From: Oscillospiraceae bacterium
GTDB lineage: Bacteria > Bacillota > Clostridia > Oscillospirales > Oscillospiraceae
Direction: 5' to 3'
Assembly (NCBI GenBank): GCA_031266955.1
Contig: JAISAA010000083.1
Coordinates: forward strand, 1 to 22,316
Length of the DNA stretch: 22,316 bases
The stretch's first letter is position 1, and every line of letters starts with the position of its first letter. The position numbers and the translations under genes were made by a program. Below the pieces are notes generated by a model. The model was given only the letters and a program-made list of their open reading frames with translations. It did not search any database and was not told the origin of the DNA. Below, one piece after another: positions 13,640-22,299 of the stretch.

Positions 13640-14290
13640 ATGTTTAACGGTCTGCGCGAAACGATACGGGCGTACAAGCTGCGAGACCCGGCGGCGAAGA
13701 GCGGGATCGAGATATTTTTGCTCTATCCCGGCATACACGCCTATATAAGCTATAAGCTGGCGCACTGGCTGTACAGGCGGCGGCGGTATTTCCTCGCCCG
13801 CGCTGTCAGCCAGTGGTCGCGCTTTGTGACGGGCATAGAGATACATCCCGGCGCCGTGATAGGCCGGCGGCTTGTCATAGACCACGGCACGGGCATAATA
13901 ATCGGCGAGACCGCCGAGCTGGGCGACGACGTGCTGCTGTATCAGGGCGTTACCCTGGGCGGAACGGGCAAGGACACGGGCAAGCGCCATCCGACGATAG
14001 GCAACAACGTGCTTATCGGCGCGGGGGCAAAGGTGCTGGGGCCGTTTAAGGTCGGGGACAATTCGCGGATCGCCGCGGGAGCCGTCGTGCTCAAGGAGAT
14101 CCCGCCGGATTCAACGGCGGTCGGCGTGCCGGCGCGCGTAGTCAGAGTAGCGGGGGTGCGTCCTGACTTCGCCTCCGAGCTGGATCAGGTGAATATGGCG
14201 GACCCCGTCGCGATAGAGCTCTCCGCCGTCCGCGAGCAGCTCGATGTCTTGGAAAAAAAGCTCCTTGAGCTCGAGAGCAATAAGAGCTGA
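13640..14290 (+). CDS. cysE: Serine O-acetyltransferase CysE
   Basis: A 216-aa enzyme that makes O-acetylserine from serine and acetyl-CoA, the first step of cysteine synthesis. A short helical N-terminal domain (about 1-65) precedes left-handed beta-helix hexapeptide repeats with IHPGAVIGRRLVIDHGTG, IIIGETAELGDDVLLYQGVT, LGGTGKDTGKRHPTIGNNVL and IGAGAKVLGP; the DHGTG and KRHP histidines are the conserved active-site positions. The tail (190-216) is a charged helix. This is the short Gram-positive form. ATG 13640 is preferred because GGAAAGGA lies 9 nt upstream; an in-frame ATG at 13604 has poor spacing. cysS follows, so cysteine supply and charging are transcribed together. Confidence 0.95.
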   Translation: MFNGLRETIRAYKLRDPAAKSGIEIFLLYPGIHAYISYKLAHWLYRRRRYFLARAVSQWSRFVTGIEIHPGAVIGRRLVIDHGTGIIIGETAELGDDVLLYQGVTLGGTGKDTGKRHPTIGNNVLIGAGAKVLGPFKVGDNSRIAAGAVVLKEIPPDSTAVGVPARVVRVAGVRPDFASELDQVNMADPVAIELSAVREQLDVLEKKLLELESNKS

Positions 14291-14296
14291 TTCAAG

Positions 14297-14327
14297 CCGC
14301 CGAAACGGCGGTCGGGCTGTAAGCCCG
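14297..14327 (+). repeat. Two tandem tri-loop hairpins between cysE and cysS
   Basis: CCGCCG-AAA-CGGCGG (14297-14311) and CGGGCT-GTA-AGCCCG (14313-14327) stand side by side in the 64-bp cysE-cysS gap, ending 13 bp before the cysS ribosome binding site. They resemble the tri-loop hairpins at 8911-8986. No T-run follows, so full termination is unlikely; mRNA processing or stability is possible. Confidence 0.55.
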
Positions 14328-14354
14328 AAAATATAAATCCGGGAGCTGTTACGA

Positions 14355-15749
<1,395 letters not shown>

Positions 15750-15770
15750 TAAGGGAGCTGAAATGCTGTT

Positions 15771-16919
15771 TTAACCGTCGCCTCTCTCGCCGATATGAAA
15801 CTGATCCGCCACCTGTTGAAATACGTCGGTCAAAACCGGGTCAAAATGAGTTCCCCTGCCCTCAAGGATGATGTTGACGGCTTCCTCGTGGGAAAATGCC
15901 TTTTTGTAAGGGCGCTCGGACGTAAGCGCGTCGTACACGTCGGCGATCGCCATGAGCCGACCTTGCAGCGGTATGTCCTCCCCCGCCAGCCCGGAGGGAT
16001 AGCCGGAGCCGTCCCATTTTTCCTGATGCGTCCCGGCGAAAATTTTGGCGTGCTTGAGGAAAGCGCTTTCCGACGTGCTTTCCTCAATTTTTTCAATGAT
16101 CGCCACACCGAAGGTCGTGTGTTTTTTCATCTCGTCAAATTCCTCCGGAGTCAGCTTCCCAGGCTTGTTCAGGATATGATCGCTGATGGATATTTTCCCT
16201 ACATCGTGCAGCTGCGACGATTGCAGGAGCAGCCCGATGTCCCAGTCCGCCATTTGCTCCCGGTAAAGTCCCAAGTCCTCGAGCGCGGACACCATGACCG
16301 AAAGCCCGTGCTGCGTGCGCTCTACGTGGCCTCCGGTAATGTCGTCGCGGCTTTCAACGAGATCGGCAACCGTTTTGAGGATCGCGCTTTGCAGCTCCAG
16401 CACCTTCTCGGTTTTTTCCTCGACCATCTTTTGCAGGTTTTCGTTGAAATTCTGTAACCGTTCCCGCTGTTTTTTCAGCGTATGCGCCTGAGCCTCCAGC
16501 TTGTGCTTCTGGCTTTCGACCGTCAGGTGGAGCTCGACGCGTTTTAGCAGAAGCGGCGGCAGGAACGGTTTGGAGATATAATCGACGGCGCCGAGCGTCA
16601 GGCCCTCCAATTCCGATTCGGAATCGCTTTTTGCCGTCAAAAAAATCACTGGGATGTCCCGGGTGTCCGGGTCCGCCTTGAGAAGCTTGATCGCCGCGTA
16701 TCCGTCCATCTCCGGCATATCGATGTCCAAAAGGATCAGCGCCGGAGTGTTGCGCTCCAAGAGGTCGAACATTTTTGCCGCGGACGGAACGGTAAAAACA
16801 TCAAAGACCTCCGAAAGCGCGATCTTCGCGATTTTCAGGTTGGCGACGTTGTCGTCCACGATCATCACCACCGCGCGGGACTCTTGCTCAGGGTTCAAAT
16901 TTTCATATAAATCGTACAT
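15771..16919 (-). CDS. Response regulator with HD-GYP c-di-GMP phosphodiesterase domain
   Basis: A 382-aa cytoplasmic output protein. The receiver domain (about 17-130) has acidic pocket Asp22/Asp23, phospho-acceptor Asp65 in LILLDIDMP, Thr95 and Lys117 in ISKP. A coiled coil (about 135-180, KLEAQAHTLKKQRERLQN) joins it to an HD-GYP domain (about 185-375) with GGHVERTQ, the His238-Asp239 pair in QLHDVGK, HTTFG, and HQEKWDGSGYPSGL including GYP at 306-308. HD-GYP domains hydrolyse cyclic di-GMP; metal ligands look largely intact, with Gln at the second position of the usual HHE motif, a variant I believe is common in Firmicutes. The start 16919 is set by GAAGGGAG about 8 nt upstream. It is 19 bp downstream of the hybrid kinase, its likely phosphodonor. 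Confidence 0.93.
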   Translation of the reverse strand: MYDLYENLNPEQESRAVVMIVDDNVANLKIAKIALSEVFDVFTVPSAAKMFDLLERNTPALILLDIDMPEMDGYAAIKLLKADPDTRDIPVIFLTAKSDSESELEGLTLGAVDYISKPFLPPLLLKRVELHLTVESQKHKLEAQAHTLKKQRERLQNFNENLQKMVEEKTEKVLELQSAILKTVADLVESRDDITGGHVERTQHGLSVMVSALEDLGLYREQMADWDIGLLLQSSQLHDVGKISISDHILNKPGKLTPEEFDEMKKHTTFGVAIIEKIEESTSESAFLKHAKIFAGTHQEKWDGSGYPSGLAGEDIPLQGRLMAIADVYDALTSERPYKKAFSHEEAVNIILEGRGTHFDPVLTDVFQQVADQFHIGERGDG

Positions 16920-16938
16920 TGTGTTTTCTCCCTTCACT

Positions 16939-19900
16939 TCAATTGGGTCCGCCGGCCGATTCCGCGGCATTCGCCGCGTCCAGCAGACCGTCTACCATTT
17001 TTACGGCCTCGTCAAATTCGGAAATTATCGCGCAATCTGAAATCATTCCGAGCGTTGTCCCGAGCTTTGAATGGGCGTATCCCGACAAAAGCCTTTCCAG
17101 CAGCTCGTCCACCGCGCCGACGTTTTCTTTTATAAGCGCCTCCTTCAACAGCAGCAGCGAGTCCTTGTCCACCGTGTCGGCATCGGCGAGGTCCCGTCTG
17201 TCAAAGCCGCTTCTTCTTTCACGCCCCTCTCGGCGGTCAGAGCTTTTGCGGCGATCCGATCTTCTTCGTTCCTTCGCCGCCGATAAAGCGTCGCGAATAC
17301 GCGACACCAGTATGGAAAGACTCTCACAAAACACATTCAGCCTTTCGCGTATAAACGCTATATCACCGCGTTTTCCCGCCGCCTCCAGCTCGGCGGCGGC
17401 CTCAGACAGGGCGGCGGCGCCGATGCTGGCCGACGCGCTTTTCAGGGCGTGCACCTGTGTGGTAAACAGCGCGAGCCCGTCCTCGTCGGGAGCCTCCCGC
17501 AGCAGCTCCAAGCGTTTGGAGGCGTCCTGACAATACAGGGACAGAACCTCCTGGTACTGCCGGGGCGAGCCGCCCGTCATGACGGTACCACGCTCCGTAT
17601 CCACGCCTTCAATTAAAAAATCCGCGTCCGGCAAGGCTGCTTCGCGTTTGTCCGCCGGGCTGTCCGATTCCTGCTTTTCCGGCGGGATCCACTTCTCGAC
17701 AAGCTCGTTTAGCTTGGATATGTTGATAGGCTTCGCGAGATAATCCTGAAAGCCGTTCTCTAAAAACATCTCTCTCATACCGGACACCGCGTTGGCGGTC
17801 AGCGCGATAATGGGGACCTCCTGAAAGCGCTGCTCCGGAAGGGCGCGGATAGCCGCGACCGCTTCTATCCCGTCCATCCCCGGCATCATATGATCCATAA
17901 AAATCAGATCATAGGAATTTTTCCTCACGCGCGAGACCGCCTCCGCGCCGCTCGCGCAGCAGTCGATCCGCGCCTGATAGGGCGCAAGCAGACCTTCGGC
18001 TACCTTCAGGTTCGTGGCGATGTCGTCCACGATCAAAAGCTTCGCCTTTGGCATAATAAATTGGATACCGCCGTCCTTCATTTCGTTTTTAGCCACGTCG
18101 CCGGCAATTTCGTTCAGCGCGTTCGCAATGGATATGGAATGCGCCGGCATAGCGATGGAGCGGACATTTTCCCGGACGACGTTTTCCACGGACTCCGCCA
18201 GCAGGATCAGCGTGGAATCGAGGCACAGCTCCTGCATCATTTTATAAACCTTCTCAAATAAATGCGCCGCCGCGAAAACAAATTGATAGCTCCCGGTTTC
18301 CGCAGCTTTCATGAAATCATCCAAGCTGACTACATTCTTATAGGGAACGCCAAGGCTCTCCAGGGTGCGGGCAATGGAGGCCGCATAAGGAACGCGCGGC
18401 TCGCAGAGCAGGACGCGCTTTGTTTCCGGCGAGCTCACGGCGGCAAACGGTTCAGGATTTTTGATTTTCTGCGGAAGCACGGCGGTAAACGTACTGCCCT
18501 TGCCGTACTTGCTGCGGACGAGGATGTCGCCGCCCATCATATCGCAGAGGTTTTGGGATATGGCAAGCCCCAGCCCCGTCCCCTCGATGCTCCGGTTTCT
18601 ATGCGTGTCGATCCGGGAAAAATCGCCGAACAGCTTGTCCATATCCTCTTCCTTTATGCCCACGCCCGTGTCGGAAACCTCAAAACGCAGCGTAATTGCC
18701 TCCTCCGAGTCCCGTATTCCCTCCACGGTTATGCAAACCGTTCCCTCCTGCGTATATTTCACAGCGTTAGAAAGAAGGTTCAACAGGATTTGGCGCACCC
18801 GGGTCTCGTCGCCGATTATTCTGCGGGGCAGCCTGCTGTCAAGATTGACGGTAAACAAAATGCCCTTTTCGATCAGACGCATCCGGATAATGCCGATAAC
18901 ATCGTTTATCAACGACGCGAATTCGTACTCTACGGGGATAAGCTCCAGCTTCCCGGATTCTATCTTGGAAAAATCCAGAATGTCGTTGATAATGGACAAA
19001 AGGTTGGTGCCTGCCTGCCGTATTGCCATCGCGTCCTCGCGGGCGCTGTACGGCAGCTCTTTTCGCAGCAGCAATTCGGACATACCGAGGATCGCGTTCA
19101 TCGGCGTTCTGATTTCATGGCTCATATTGGCGAGAAAGATGCTTTTTGCCTCGGCGCCGCGTTCGGCCTCAAGCTTTGCCTGAAAAATGGGGGTGACGTC
19201 GCTGATGTCGATGAATTTACCCTCCATATCGCTGTGCAGGTCGTCGGCGACAATTTTGAAATAGCGGCTGCCGGAATCTCCGCTCAACGCCAGCTCCTTT
19301 GTATCCTCATAAAATCCGTTGGAGTTCAAAACGTCGAAAATCATCAGCTTCATTTCCGTTTCAAGGAACAGGTCGATAAGCGGTCTGCCCACTACCAGCT
19401 CGGAATTCTCGATATGCGCCATATGCGCCAGCGGCCGGCTGATGTACGTCACCCGGCCTATACCGTCCACCAGCGCCATCAGATTTGGCGTCGTCGCCAT
19501 CAGCGTGCTGAAGCTATTCAGCGCGCTGGCTGCGCGGCTGCTTTTTTCGGTGGCAAGCCGGGAAAGCATCAAGGAAGAAATACTGGCGTACACGGTGATG
19601 ATCCAATTGATTATCATGCCATCAATGGAGGTCTCTCTGTTTAAGAGCGGAGCTCCGAGCAAAATCAGAACTAAGACGGCGCCGTGCGCCAAAACCAGGA
19701 ACAGAAAAAACTTTCGGTAATCGCAATAAGCCGCGCCAATGCCGCATATGACGAGGTAAACAAGGAAGTAGTAAGCCGAGCCGCCGAGAAAGACCGTTCC
19801 CGCCGTATAAAAGATAAAGATAGTCGTGGGAATTAAAAAAGCCAGTATCGAAATCTTTTTCACATACAGTATCAGAAGAAACATGATCATGCTGGCGAAA

Positions 19901-20277
19901 AGGCCGAACCCAAACAGCGTCACCGCCCGGACATAAAGCCCGTGGCGGATATATTCCGGCAGACATACAAACATAAAGGCCACCATACTGAACGCGGCAA
20001 ACAGGCTGGCCGCCTGAAGATAACTGGCGTCCGTGTTGTTAGCCCATATTTTTTTGATATATTGCAAGGCGGGTATGCTGCACAGGAGCAGCGCGACGCA
20101 AAACGCCAAGGGGATGATAAGGCCGGCATAGTTCCCGCTGCGGATGTAATCGGGCACGTAAATCAAGGCCAGAACGACCATGCTGCACAGGGTAAAAACA
20201 ACGGATATCCGAAAATAGCCCTCCGTGCCGTTCCTCTTATTATTCACGGGACTCCGCCCTCCCTTCATATGTATCAT
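16939..20277 (-). CDS. Membrane hybrid sensor histidine kinase with receiver and Hpt domains
   Basis: A 1112-aa phosphorelay kinase. About eight N-terminal membrane helices (22-240) are followed by a PAS-like domain (about 255-370), a HisKA domain with His387 in ANMSHEIRTPMNAILGMSEL, and an ATPase domain (N box Asn504, G1 DTGVG 536-540, G2 GTGLGL 566-571). Next come a degenerate receiver-like domain (about 618-735) without a phospho-acceptor Asp, a true receiver (745-865, Asp795 in FMDHMMPGMDG, Lys849) and an Hpt domain with His943 in HALKSASASIG. A highly basic RRSDRR-type linker (1004-1029) and a helical tail finish it. It probably passes phosphate to the HD-GYP regulator 19 bp downstream. 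The start overlaps the end of the lipid-kinase gene by 38 bp; in-frame ATG at 20268 is the alternative. Confidence 0.93.
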   Translation of the reverse strand: MIHMKGGRSPVNNKRNGTEGYFRISVVFTLCSMVVLALIYVPDYIRSGNYAGLIIPLAFCVALLLCSIPALQYIKKIWANNTDASYLQAASLFAAFSMVAFMFVCLPEYIRHGLYVRAVTLFGFGLFASMIMFLLILYVKKISILAFLIPTTIFIFYTAGTVFLGGSAYYFLVYLVICGIGAAYCDYRKFFLFLVLAHGAVLVLILLGAPLLNRETSIDGMIINWIITVYASISSLMLSRLATEKSSRAASALNSFSTLMATTPNLMALVDGIGRVTYISRPLAHMAHIENSELVVGRPLIDLFLETEMKLMIFDVLNSNGFYEDTKELALSGDSGSRYFKIVADDLHSDMEGKFIDISDVTPIFQAKLEAERGAEAKSIFLANMSHEIRTPMNAILGMSELLLRKELPYSAREDAMAIRQAGTNLLSIINDILDFSKIESGKLELIPVEYEFASLINDVIGIIRMRLIEKGILFTVNLDSRLPRRIIGDETRVRQILLNLLSNAVKYTQEGTVCITVEGIRDSEEAITLRFEVSDTGVGIKEEDMDKLFGDFSRIDTHRNRSIEGTGLGLAISQNLCDMMGGDILVRSKYGKGSTFTAVLPQKIKNPEPFAAVSSPETKRVLLCEPRVPYAASIARTLESLGVPYKNVVSLDDFMKAAETGSYQFVFAAAHLFEKVYKMMQELCLDSTLILLAESVENVVRENVRSIAMPAHSISIANALNEIAGDVAKNEMKDGGIQFIMPKAKLLIVDDIATNLKVAEGLLAPYQARIDCCASGAEAVSRVRKNSYDLIFMDHMMPGMDGIEAVAAIRALPEQRFQEVPIIALTANAVSGMREMFLENGFQDYLAKPINISKLNELVEKWIPPEKQESDSPADKREAALPDADFLIEGVDTERGTVMTGGSPRQYQEVLSLYCQDASKRLELLREAPDEDGLALFTTQVHALKSASASIGAAALSEAAAELEAAGKRGDIAFIRERLNVFCESLSILVSRIRDALSAAKERRRSDRRKSSDRREGRERRSGFDRRDLADADTVDKDSLLLLKEALIKENVGAVDELLERLLSGYAHSKLGTTLGMISDCAIISEFDEAVKMVDGLLDAANAAESAGGPN

Positions 20278-21310
20278 CCTCCGGAATATCTCCGGCCATG
20301 ACGAGCCTCACGGCGGCGGGAATGATTTTGACTGTTATATTCGTATCAAGCAAGATTTCTCCGTCCAGCTGCAGCACGAGCGGGTTCTCGGAGCGGACGG
20401 TGATTTCGGACTCTACGATATACGAGATATGCGGAGGGGATTTATTGTGTTTTTTATTGATGCGCTCCATACCGAAGCGGATGACGTTAAACGGGGTCAC
20501 GCTTTTTGACAGCTCGACGTTGATACGGCTGTCATCCGGCATAGCGGGGCCCGCGCCGTTTTTGCCGCCGTCATAACAGGGGGCGGTGGAAATGGCTATC
20601 GCCGCGTATTGCCCGCTGGCGTCCTTGCCGTCGATCAAAACGGTGTAGCTCTGATTTTTGATTTTGAACGCGAACGACGAGATCAGCACGCTCGCAAAGA
20701 ATATCAAATTGTGCATAAATTTACGGGTGCGCGAAGAGGCCCGGTTCCAATACCGCGCGTACCGCGCGTTCAGCTCCGCCGCCTTGTGGACCATGTAGGC
20801 GTCTATGCCGATCGTGCAGGTGTTCAACGCGTAGCTGCTCCCGCAGAGTATCGCGTCGGCGGGGATCGTCCGCGAGCGGATCTGAGCTTCGATGTCACGG
20901 AACAGCTCTTCTTTTTTCGCTCCGAACGTGCGTACAAAATCGTTGCTGTTCCCGTAGGGGATGACCGCGAGCTCCGCGTTGGGGAGCCCGATGACCCCGT
21001 TTAAGCAGTCGAACAGGATGCCGTCTCCCCCGACGGCGTACACGCGAATGATCGCGCCGTTTCCGGCCTTCTCCGCGTATTCTCTGATTTTGCCGATGGC
21101 GGCTCTCGGAAAGCGGGAGACGTAAATTTCGTAATCCGCTGAATCCGGCGCGTCAAAGCAAGAATGGATATCGCGTATAATTGCGTCCATATACGTTTTA
21201 CGCCTGAAGGACATCGGATTTATGATAAATAAATGCTTAGTTACAGTGCTTTTAATATTCTCTATGCTCATAAAGTCTCTGTCGGAAGCTTTGCTTGTTC
21301 CCATTTTCAT
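20240..21310 (-). CDS. Diacylglycerol/sphingosine-kinase-like lipid kinase
   Basis: A 356-aa protein of the DAGK/YegS/LCB5 family. The phosphate-loop-like motif is VGGDGILFDCLNG (around 93-105) where GGDGTLNEV is usual, and the second signature is IPYGNSNDFVRTFG (117-130). A beta-sandwich C-terminal half follows (SYTVLIDGKDASGQYAAIAI, DDSRINVELSK, PLVLQLDGEIL). Members phosphorylate diacylglycerol or related lipids at the membrane surface. The substituted glycine loop leaves activity uncertain. The start at 21310 (or ATG 21304) is chosen for the AAAGGAAGG just upstream; the frame stays open back to a TTG at 21364, inside the left recombination site. It is first in the - strand operon, with the hybrid kinase overlapping its end. 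Confidence 0.85.
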   Translation of the reverse strand: MKMGTSKASDRDFMSIENIKSTVTKHLFIINPMSFRRKTYMDAIIRDIHSCFDAPDSADYEIYVSRFPRAAIGKIREYAEKAGNGAIIRVYAVGGDGILFDCLNGVIGLPNAELAVIPYGNSNDFVRTFGAKKEELFRDIEAQIRSRTIPADAILCGSSYALNTCTIGIDAYMVHKAAELNARYARYWNRASSRTRKFMHNLIFFASVLISSFAFKIKNQSYTVLIDGKDASGQYAAIAISTAPCYDGGKNGAGPAMPDDSRINVELSKSVTPFNVIRFGMERINKKHNKSPPHISYIVESEITVRSENPLVLQLDGEILLDTNITVKIIPAAVRLVMAGDIPEDDTYEGRAESRE

Positions 21311-21336
21311 AACCTTCCTTTCTCTCTTATATGGCA

Positions 21337-21362
21337 TTGGCTTGCGGTCTTGGCTTGCGGTC
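21337..21362. repeat. Tandem 13-bp direct repeat abutting the left inverted site
   Basis: TTGGCTTGCGGTC occurs twice without a gap (21337-21349 and 21350-21362), ending at the first base pair of the left recombination site. It lies in the presumed leader or promoter region of the - strand signalling operon. A TATAAG hexamer (- strand, 21331-21326) lies on one side and TTGACC (21364-21359) on the other, 27 bp apart, which is too wide for a normal promoter. Confidence 0.8.
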
Positions 21363-21392
21363 AATGTAACCTGTTCTCCAAGGTGTTACATT
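21363..21392 (-). repeat. Left inverted recombination-type site (site A)
   Basis: A 30-bp site. Read on the - strand it consists of AATGTAACACC, TTGGAGAA and CAGGTTACATT, an 11-8-11 layout of inverted arms around an asymmetric spacer. It matches the right-hand site at 27 of 30 positions in opposite orientation, with an identical spacer. This layout is what tyrosine recombinases use for strand exchange. Confidence 0.8.
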
Positions 21393-21504
21393 CCCAATCA
21401 ACGCTGAATTCATAAGCGCAAATGGGATATGGACTGACCGGCCGCAGGGCAAAAAGCAAGCACCCGCGGGGCTGCCTCCCCGGCAAATACAATAACAAAA
21501 AGCC
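21393..21504. other. Putative invertible segment
   Basis: A 112-bp non-coding segment between the two inverted sites. It contains a CCCGCGGG palindrome (21463-21470) and a weak GGGG/CCCC hairpin but no open reading frame. Promoter candidates are poor: TACAAT at 21488-21493 (+) lacks a -35, and TTGCCC/TATCCC on the - strand at 17-bp spacing is a weak match. Inversion is inferred from the flanking sites and the neighbouring recombinase. Confidence 0.6.
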
Positions 21505-21534
21505 AATGTAACACCTTGGAGAATGTGTTACATT
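21505..21534 (+). repeat. Right inverted recombination-type site (site B), within a longer hairpin
   Basis: AATGTAACACC, TTGGAGAA and TGTGTTACATT form a 30-bp site with 11-8-11 layout, the inverted partner of the site at 21363-21392. Its arms extend outward to a 16-bp perfect inverted repeat (21499-21514 with 21525-21540, 10-nt loop), ending 6 bp before the recombinase ribosome binding site. Confidence 0.82.
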
Positions 21535-21562
21535 GGCTTTGTCACTAAAGGAGGTAATCGTT

Positions 21563-22138
21563 ATGGCAGCTACCCAACCGATCCGAAAGAAGCATCAAGT
21601 CCGTGAGATCGCGGCGTATTATCTGAAACGCGGGGAGATCCGCAACCACGTGCTCATCGTGATGGGCGTCCACACCGCCCTGCGCATCGGCGATCTTCTG
21701 CGCCTGACGTGGGACGACGTTTACGACTTCGAGCGCGGGCGCGTTCGCGACAGCGTGAGCGTTACCGAGAAAAAGACCGGCAAGTCCAAAATCGTCGCCC
21801 TAAACGACCGCATCCGCGCCGCCCTCACGCTGTACGCTCCCGCCGCGAAGCGCGGGAACGCGCTGATCGAGAGCCGCAAGGGGACGGGCGCAGCTATCAG
21901 CCGCATTCAGGCCTACCGCGTGATACGCGCCGCCGCCGAAGCCCTCGGCTTCGCCGCGCGCGTGTCCTGCCACTCGCTCCGCAAGACGTTCGGCTACCTC
22001 GCTTGGAAGTCAGGCGTAAGCCCCGCCGTCATTATGGAAATATATAATCACTCCTCCTTCGCCGTCACAAGGCGTTATCTCGGCGTCTCGCAGGACGACA
22101 GGGACGAGGTTTACAGAAAGCTCGCCGGAGTCGTATGA
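21563..22138 (+). CDS. Small tyrosine recombinase, FimB/FimE-like
   Basis: A 191-aa site-specific recombinase made of little more than the catalytic domain. Active-site residues are Arg41 (HTALRIGDLLRL), the beta-hairpin lysine near 70-71 (TEKKTGKSK), His137 and Arg140 (CHSLRKTFG), His163 (EIYNHSS) and nucleophile Tyr172 (TRRYLGVS). The set is complete, so the enzyme should be active. The N-terminal core-binding domain of phage integrases and XerC/D is missing; the size matches FimB/FimE (about 200 aa), which invert a promoter in enterobacteria. AAAGGAGG at 21547-21554 with 8-nt spacing fixes ATG 21563. Two inverted 11-8-11 sites lie directly upstream, and no phage or transposon genes are seen nearby, so a DNA-inversion role is more likely than integration. 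Confidence 0.88.
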   Translation: MAATQPIRKKHQVREIAAYYLKRGEIRNHVLIVMGVHTALRIGDLLRLTWDDVYDFERGRVRDSVSVTEKKTGKSKIVALNDRIRAALTLYAPAAKRGNALIESRKGTGAAISRIQAYRVIRAAAEALGFAARVSCHSLRKTFGYLAWKSGVSPAVIMEIYNHSSFAVTRRYLGVSQDDRDEVYRKLAGVV

Positions 22139-22146
22139 GCTTGCCG

Positions 22147-22176
22147 CCGCTGGCAGTATAGCACGCCGTTTCATAT
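22147..22176 (+). promoter_or_regulatory. Possible promoter for the next gene
   Basis: TATAAT at 22171-22176 with CTGGCA (22147-22152) 18 bp upstream, in the 161-bp gap between the recombinase and the next start codon. The -10 is perfect and the -35 only moderate. Confidence 0.45.
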
Positions 22177-22299
22177 AATACAAGTTAAAATCAGGCGGCA
22201 TACTTTTTTGTGACGGCTGAATACAACAAACCTCCGGCGGAAATACTCTCCATATGAATTTGCCTTTTATGGCATTTGTCGTTGGGGAGGATTTTAGTC

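Noticed and set aside
18262..19644. A 460-codon + strand frame opposite the hybrid kinase
   Set aside because: The - strand has clear HisKA, ATPase and receiver motifs; the + frame has none and no convincing ribosome binding site.
21393..21504. A clear sigma-A promoter inside the invertible segment
   Set aside because: On both strands only poor hexamer pairs were found, so I do not annotate one; this remains the main gap in the switch model.
21533..22138. Recombinase as a prophage or transposon integrase
   Set aside because: No phage, conjugation or transposase genes are seen, the N-terminal core-binding domain is missing, and the flanking sites are inverted rather than direct. The right side is cut by the window, so a mobile element further right is not fully excluded.
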